This document shows positions 7,078-10,964 of a stretch of DNA of 10,964 nucleotides, in pieces. Origin of the DNA: Galactobacter sp. GTDB lineage: Bacteria; Actinomycetota; Actinomycetes; Actinomycetales; Micrococcaceae. The DNA lies in NCBI RefSeq assembly GCF_022712295.1, contig NZ_JALAGT010000197.1, positions 1 through 10,964 on the forward strand. The letters are read 5' to 3'. The translations under genes were made by a program, and so were the position numbers. The number at the start of each line of letters is the position of its first letter. The first letter of the stretch is position 1. Under the pieces are notes generated by a model. It ran no database searches and had not been told where the DNA came from. It was given only the letters and a program-made list of their open reading frames with translations.

Positions 7078-8295
7078 ATGTCGAGTCATACGCAGCAGCC
7101 TGCTGCAAGCCCGGCCGCGACGACCCACGTGATGCGTGTTGGGATGGTCGGATTCGGTTTGCGCGCCGGGCTGCACCGTGAGCTCAACGCGCCCGAGCGC
7201 GGGTCCGTGGTCAGCCACGTGTGCGACCTCTCCGAGCGAGGACGGGCGGACGCCGCGCGGGCTCTGCCTGAGGCCACGATCACGGACGACCTCGAGATCC
7301 TCCTGGCCGCCGGACTGGACGCGATCGTGGTGCTGACGCCGGACTTCACGCATCGCGAGGTGGTGCTGCGCACGCTGAAAGCGGGCATCCCGACCTTCTG
7401 CGAGAAACCGTTGGACATCACCGTGGAGGGTGCGGATCAGATCCTCGCCGTTGCGCGGGAGACCGGCACCAGGCTCTACGTGGGGCACAACATGCGGCAC
7501 ATGCCGGTGGTGCGCGGTATGCGGGACATCGTGGCCTCCGGGGAGATCGGGGAGGTCAAGGCCGTGTGGTGCAGGCACTTTGTGGGCAACGGTGGCGACT
7601 ACTACTTCAAGGACTGGCACGCCCAACGGGAGTATGCGAACACCCTGTTGCTGCAGAAGGGTGCCCACGACATCGACGTGATCCACTGGCTGGCCGGCGG
7701 GTCCTCGCGACGAGTGTCCGGAATGGGTGGGCTGACCGTCTACGGGGACGTGGCCTCGCGCCGCGACAACTCCGACCGTCGTATGTGGGACTGGTTCTCC
7801 GCCGACAACTGGCCGCCCACTGAGCAGACCGACCTCAATCCGGACCTGGACGTGGAGGACCTCTCCATGGTGCAGATGCGGCTGGACAACGGGGTGTTCG
7901 CTTCCTACGAGCAATGTCATTTCACGCCGGATTACTGGCGCAACTACACCGTGATCGGGACGGCAGGCCGCATCGAGAATTTCGGGGACTCGCCTGGAGG
8001 GGAGATCCGGGTCTGGACCACTCGTCACTCCGGTCTGCACGACCCCGACCGCGTGGTGCCGATCGAGGAATCCGACGGCGGACACGGCGGCGCTGATCCG
8101 GCGCTGATCCAGGAATTCCTGCGCTTTGCGAGCGAGGGTGGGGCCACCGATACGTCGCCAGTCGCGGCGCGCGAGGCCGTGGCGACGGGGGACCTGGCCG
8201 CTCGTTCCCTGCGGGCCGGGGGCGGCGCGGTAGACGTGCCGGCGCTGCCGGAGGACCTGGTCGCCTACTTCGAGAGGGGGCAGACCGAGGCTTGA
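7078..8295 (+). CDS. Gfo/Idh/MocA-family NAD(P)-dependent oxidoreductase
   Basis: A 405-residue soluble enzyme with an N-terminal Rossmann fold and a C-terminal alpha/beta substrate domain. The dinucleotide loop is VGMVGFGLRAGLH (21-33), followed by TPDFTH (88-93) and the family motif EKP (109-111) with catalytic Lys110. The second active-site motif is QKGAHDIDVIHWLAG (193-207), with His197 and Asp200; the Asp often found four residues before the His is Gln193 here. Related enzymes oxidise hydroxyls of sugars, inositols and sugar acids, and some use NAD to cleave glycosides by an oxidation-elimination route. ATG 7078 has AAAAGAGA (7061-7068) upstream; an internal ATG at 7132, next to the Rossmann fold, is an alternative that would remove 18 low-complexity residues. 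It probably processes the compound brought in by the upstream transporter, but the substrate cannot be named. Confidence 0.9.
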   Translation: MSSHTQQPAASPAATTHVMRVGMVGFGLRAGLHRELNAPERGSVVSHVCDLSERGRADAARALPEATITDDLEILLAAGLDAIVVLTPDFTHREVVLRTLKAGIPTFCEKPLDITVEGADQILAVARETGTRLYVGHNMRHMPVVRGMRDIVASGEIGEVKAVWCRHFVGNGGDYYFKDWHAQREYANTLLLQKGAHDIDVIHWLAGGSSRRVSGMGGLTVYGDVASRRDNSDRRMWDWFSADNWPPTEQTDLNPDLDVEDLSMVQMRLDNGVFASYEQCHFTPDYWRNYTVIGTAGRIENFGDSPGGEIRVWTTRHSGLHDPDRVVPIEESDGGHGGADPALIQEFLRFASEGGATDTSPVAAREAVATGDLAARSLRAGGGAVDVPALPEDLVAYFERGQTEA

Positions 8296-8298
8296 TGC

Positions 8299-9192
8299 TC
8301 ATTCGGCAAGGTGCTCCAGTGCCTCCTTCAAGGTGCTGAGCACCTGGGCCACGGCAGGGCGGTGAAGCGCCTGCGGCTGGCAGAGGGCCTCGATGACCCG
8401 TTCGTGAGGGCGGCCCGCCATGGGGCGCAGCACCACACCGGAGGGCGCCAGGGATGCGGCCGTGTGGCGGGGGAGTGCCGCGACCACCCCGCCACCGGAC
8501 CCAGCGCCCGCCGCCACCAGGGCGGCCACCGTGGCGTAGTCGTTGATACGGTGCACCACCTTCACCGGGTGGTGCGCCGCTGCGGAGACATGCCGGACGA
8601 TGTCCGCGGGGGAATAGCCGGGGCGCGAGGAGACCCAGGATTCCTCGGCCAGGTCCTCCGGCTTGAGTTCGCTTGCCTTGGCCAGCGGATGGTCCCAGGG
8701 CAGGGCGATGTCGAAGGGTTCGCGCAGCAGTTCCACGGAGCTGACGGTGGTGGGCCAGGGCTCCGAGTCGTCCACGCGGTGAGCCACCACCACGTCGTGG
8801 CTGATGGTCAGCGCCGGGAAATCGTCCATGGAGACGTCCTCGTCGGAGACCATGACATTCGGTAGTGGCATCAGCGCCGGGGCCAGAACCGGACCCACGG
8901 AATGGAACATGCTGACCTTGACGGTTTCTGTGGTCCCTGCACCGTGCAAGGTGGCGCGGGTGACCTCCATCGCGGAGAAGACCGCCTGAGCTGCATCCGA
9001 CACGCGGCGTCCGGCCTCGGTCAGTTCGAGCCGCCGACCCACCTTGCGGGTCAGCGGTTCTCCGGCCTCCTGCTGCAGCTGGGTCAGGTGCTGGGACACC
9101 GCTGATGGGCTGACGTAGAGGGCTTGGGCCACGGCACGCAGGGAGCCGAGTTGATCCAGCATTCTGAGGGTCTTCAGCTGTGTCACATCCAT
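8299..9192 (-). CDS. LysR-type transcriptional regulator, divergent from tdh-kbl
   Basis: A 297-residue protein of normal LysR-family length. Residues 1-60 are the winged helix-turn-helix: QLKTLRMLDQLGSLRAVAQA, then LYVSPSAVSQHLTQLQQEAG and RRLELTEAG. A linker helix follows to about 88, then a periplasmic-binding-protein-like effector domain (about 90-290) in which the ligand should bind. The ATG at 9190-9192 is the natural start because the LysR domain begins at once; only a weak ribosome-binding site is visible, so the transcript may be leaderless or nearly so. Its 3' end faces the oxidoreductase gene with 3 bp between stop codons and no terminator. By the usual LysR arrangement it is expected to control the divergent threonine-degradation genes and itself. 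The effector is unknown; threonine or a pathway intermediate is a reasonable guess. Confidence 0.92.
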   Translation of the reverse strand: MDVTQLKTLRMLDQLGSLRAVAQALYVSPSAVSQHLTQLQQEAGEPLTRKVGRRLELTEAGRRVSDAAQAVFSAMEVTRATLHGAGTTETVKVSMFHSVGPVLAPALMPLPNVMVSDEDVSMDDFPALTISHDVVVAHRVDDSEPWPTTVSSVELLREPFDIALPWDHPLAKASELKPEDLAEESWVSSRPGYSPADIVRHVSAAAHHPVKVVHRINDYATVAALVAAGAGSGGGVVAALPRHTAASLAPSGVVLRPMAGRPHERVIEALCQPQALHRPAVAQVLSTLKEALEHLAE

Positions 9193-9194
9193 AC

Positions 9195-9209
9195 AGTTAG
9201 TCTTAACTA
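9195..9209. promoter_or_regulatory. Candidate LysR-protein binding dyad between lysR-type gene and tdh
   Basis: AGTTA (9195-9199) and TAACT (9204-9208) form a perfect 5-bp inverted repeat with spacer GTCT. An overlapping dyad TAGT/ACTA (9198-9201 and 9206-9209) and a T-N11-A pattern (T9197, A9209) fit the loose consensus of LysR regulators. It lies 2 bp upstream of the regulator start codon and is the only AT-rich patch in the divergent region. Promoter hexamers on either strand are not convincing. The repeat is visible; its function is inferred. Confidence 0.5.
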
Positions 9210-9240
9210 TTAGGCCTGAAAGATGAAACTCTCGTGACCT

Positions 9241-9270
9241 ATGCAGGCTCCGTTAGGTCCAGCAGACTGA
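9241..9270 (+). other. Possible short upstream reading frame before tdh
   Basis: ATG at 9241 opens a nine-codon frame, MQAPLGPAD, ending with TGA at 9268-9270, just 5 nt before the GTG start of tdh. A still shorter frame, MKLS, runs 9223-9237 behind a purine-rich GAAAG. Neither contains runs of threonine or glycine codons, so classical attenuation is not indicated. They could couple translation to tdh, which lacks a good ribosome-binding site, or be chance. Confidence 0.2.
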
Positions 9271-9275
9271 AATGT

Positions 9276-10316
9276 GTGAAGGCGATATTCAAAGAATCCC
9301 TGTCAGCCCCGCTGGCCCTTGTTGAGCGTCCTGAGCCGCTGCCCGGCCCGGGCGAGGTCAAGATCCGAGTACATACGACCGGGATCTGTGGGACGGATCT
9401 GCATATCCAGGCTGGTGACGCGGCCGCAGCGGCCATGATTATGGCACCCCTGGTTCCAGGGCACGAGTTCTACGGGGACGTTGTGGAGGTTGGCGAGGGA
9501 ACGGATCAGGTGGAAGTCGGTGATCTGGTCTCGGGGGAGGGGCACATCGTCTGCGGCGTATGTCGCAACTGCAAGGCCGGGCGGAGGCACCTCTGCATCG
9601 ACACCGTCTCGGTGGGTGTACAGCGTGACGGGGCCTTCGCAGAGTTCGTAGTTCTTCCGCAATCCAATGTGTGGGTGCACCGCGGCAACTCCGTGACGCC
9701 CGAACTAGGAGCGGTTTTCGACCCGTTCGGCAATGCCACCCACACCGCTCTGGCCTACCGCATGGTGGGTGAGGACGTGCTCATCACCGGAGCGGGCCCC
9801 ATTGGGGTGATGGCCACTGCCGTGGCCAGGCATGCCGGTGCCCGACGGATCGTGGTCACCGATGTTTCCCGTCCCCGGTTGGATATGGCCATGGCTGCGG
9901 TCGCGGATGCCACCGTCGACGTGGGCGGTGAGCGGATCCGGGACTCCCAGTCCCGACTGGGGATGCGCGAGGGGTTCGACATCGGAATGGAGATGTCGGG
10001 CAAGCCCTCAGCGCTGCCGGAGATGGTGGAGAACATGAACCACGGAGGACGCATCGCGATGCTGGGACTCCCTACGGAGAGCATCGACCTGGACTGGAAC
10101 CGGGTGGTCACCCGCATGCTCACGGTGCGAGGCATCTACGGCCGCGAGATGTCGGAGACCTGGTATGCCATGACGGCGATGTTGGACTCCGACCCGACGT
10201 TGCGCCGGCGTGTGGAATCCGTGGTGACCGAAGTGGTCCCGGCGGACAGATTCGAGGACGCCTTCGCTGCGGCGCGGGCCGGCGCCTCCGGGAAGATCGT
10301 TCTGGACTGGCGCTGA
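9276..10316 (+). CDS. tdh: L-threonine 3-dehydrogenase (zinc-dependent)
   Basis: Catalyses NAD-dependent oxidation of L-threonine to 2-amino-3-ketobutyrate, the first step of the Tdh-Kbl threonine-to-glycine route. From GTG 9276 the protein has 346 residues, close to the 341 of the E. coli enzyme. Visible residues: catalytic zinc ligands Cys38 (GICGTDLHI) and His63-Glu64 (PGHEF); structural zinc cysteines 93, 96, 99 and 107 (CGVCRNCKAGRRHLC); FDPFGNATHTAL (148-159); nucleotide-binding loop TGAGPIGVMA (171-180) with Asp196 after the second strand, favouring NAD. The motifs SGEGH, FDIGMEMSG, MNHGGRIAMLG and IYGREMSETWY are those of Tdh rather than of general alcohol dehydrogenases. An in-frame GTG at 9234 would add 14 residues with no family similarity; GTG 9276 is preferred although its Shine-Dalgarno is poor. 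The kbl gene follows in the same direction, and a LysR-type regulator is divergent. Confidence 0.95.
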   Translation: MKAIFKESLSAPLALVERPEPLPGPGEVKIRVHTTGICGTDLHIQAGDAAAAAMIMAPLVPGHEFYGDVVEVGEGTDQVEVGDLVSGEGHIVCGVCRNCKAGRRHLCIDTVSVGVQRDGAFAEFVVLPQSNVWVHRGNSVTPELGAVFDPFGNATHTALAYRMVGEDVLITGAGPIGVMATAVARHAGARRIVVTDVSRPRLDMAMAAVADATVDVGGERIRDSQSRLGMREGFDIGMEMSGKPSALPEMVENMNHGGRIAMLGLPTESIDLDWNRVVTRMLTVRGIYGREMSETWYAMTAMLDSDPTLRRRVESVVTEVVPADRFEDAFAAARAGASGKIVLDWR

Positions 10317-10381
10317 CCCGGTTCGTGAACGCAGACGACCAACGACTTTTTCCGAGAACAGGCAAGGGCAGGGAAGCCACC

Positions 10382-10964
10382 ATGTACACCAGCGTCAAGC
10401 AGCAATTGCAGGACCAACTCAAGGGATTCGAGGACGCGGGGCTGCGTAAGCACGAGCGGACCATCGTCTCGGCGCAGTCGCCTCGTATCGCAGTCGAGGG
10501 CGCGGACGGGCGGATCCGGGAGGTCGTGAACTTCTGCGCCAACAACTATCTGGGCATGGCCGATGACCCCCGCCTGATCGAAGCAGCCAAGGCGGCATTG
10601 GACGAGCGTGGCTTCGGCATGGCATCGGTGCGCTTCATCTGTGGGACGCAGGACCTGCACGTCGAGCTGGAGTCGCGGCTCTCTAACTTCCTCGGCACCG
10701 ATGACACCATCCTGTTCTCATCCTGCTTCGACGCGAACGGTGCGGTGTTCGAGCCGCTCTGCGGGCCCGAGGACGCCATCATCTCCGACGAGCTCAATCA
10801 TGCCTCCATCATCGATGGCATCAGACTCTCCAAGGCGCACCGCCTTCGCTACCGCAACCGTGACATGGGCGACCTGCGCCGCTGCCTGGAGGAAGCCGCC
10901 CACCTCGACGACGGACGTGGGGCCCGCAGGACGCTGATCGTCACCGACGGGGTGTTCTCCATGG
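10382..10964 (+). CDS. kbl: Glycine C-acetyltransferase (2-amino-3-ketobutyrate CoA ligase), 3' end outside window
   Basis: A PLP-dependent alpha-oxoamine synthase family enzyme that cleaves 2-amino-3-ketobutyrate with CoA to glycine and acetyl-CoA, taking the unstable product of Tdh. The first 194 residues are present, about half of the usual length of near 400. Diagnostic stretches are VVNFCANNYLGMADDP (48-63), GFGMASVRFICGTQDLHVEL (77-96), the SCFDANG loop (114-120) that contacts PLP, AIISDELNHASIIDGIRLSK (132-151) with the cofactor-stacking His140, and TDGVFSM (188-194). The PLP-binding lysine lies beyond the window. The start ATG has AGGGAAG (10370-10376) at good spacing. The 65-bp gap after tdh has no hairpin or promoter that can be supported, so the two genes should share a transcript. 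The open end is due to the window boundary, not truncation of the gene as far as can be seen. Confidence 0.95.
   Translation, partial: MYTSVKQQLQDQLKGFEDAGLRKHERTIVSAQSPRIAVEGADGRIREVVNFCANNYLGMADDPRLIEAAKAALDERGFGMASVRFICGTQDLHVELESRLSNFLGTDDTILFSSCFDANGAVFEPLCGPEDAIISDELNHASIIDGIRLSKAHRLRYRNRDMGDLRRCLEEAAHLDDGRGARRTLIVTDGVFSM

Noticed and set aside
6811..8085. 424-codon open frame on the minus strand across the oxidoreductase gene
   Set aside because: It is the mirror frame of the Gfo/Idh/MocA gene, whose Rossmann and EKP motifs are clear; the antisense product has no domain and low-complexity composition.
8311..8865. 184-codon plus-strand frame opposite the LysR-type gene
   Set aside because: Gly/His/Arg-rich shadow of a clear LysR-type gene on the other strand, with no motif of its own.
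10317..10381. T5 run (10347-10351) between tdh and kbl as a possible terminator
   Set aside because: No supporting GC-rich stem precedes the run; only GTTC-GT-GAAC with a 2-nt loop is present, which is too small. Co-transcription of tdh and kbl is more likely.

Overview
The window is GC-rich DNA (well over 60% G+C by eye) with strong G/C preference at third codon positions, GTG starts, very strong Shine-Dalgarno sites and a lipoprotein signal typical of Gram-positive bacteria. Together with the style of the Dpp-type transporter proteins this points to a high-GC actinobacterium, probably in or near the Micrococcales; genus cannot be fixed from the sequence alone. No rRNA, tRNA, CRISPR array, insertion sequence or phage gene is visible.

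Left part (1-8295): a single-direction cluster. It opens with a perfect 40-bp palindrome (1-40), then a ROK-family repressor gene (109-1305), a short intergenic region holding a sigma70-like promoter whose -10 region is overlapped by an 8+8 bp inverted repeat that looks like a ROK operator, and then a five-gene Dpp/Opp-type ABC importer: lipoprotein binding protein (1430-3061), two permeases (3104-4027, 4024-4935) and two ATPases (4938-5957, 5935-6987). A Gfo/Idh/MocA-family NAD(P)-dependent oxidoreductase (7078-8295) follows in the same direction after 90 bp and is probably co-transcribed. Start/stop overlaps and the lack of internal promoters support one operon from about 1380 to 8295. The layout reads as a substrate-controlled uptake and oxidation module: the ROK protein senses a ligand, probably sugar-like, and relieves repression of the importer; the oxidoreductase acts on the imported compound. 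Family membership of the importer suggests peptides or other small polar compounds, but a ROK regulator and a Gfo/Idh/MocA enzyme point to a sugar, amino sugar or glycoconjugate, so the substrate is open.

Right part (8299-10964): a separate module. A LysR-type regulator gene (8299-9192, minus strand) converges on the oxidoreductase gene with only 3 bp between stops, and is divergent from L-threonine 3-dehydrogenase (tdh, 9276-10316) and glycine C-acetyltransferase (kbl, 10382 to the window end, incomplete). Tdh plus Kbl convert L-threonine to glycine and acetyl-CoA. The short divergent region contains an inverted repeat that is a candidate LysR-protein binding site. The tdh-kbl enzymology is well known; its pairing with a divergent LysR regulator, and the ROK/Dpp/Gfo-Idh combination upstream, are the parts worth experimental attention. 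Nothing seen here amounts to a clearly new biological system.
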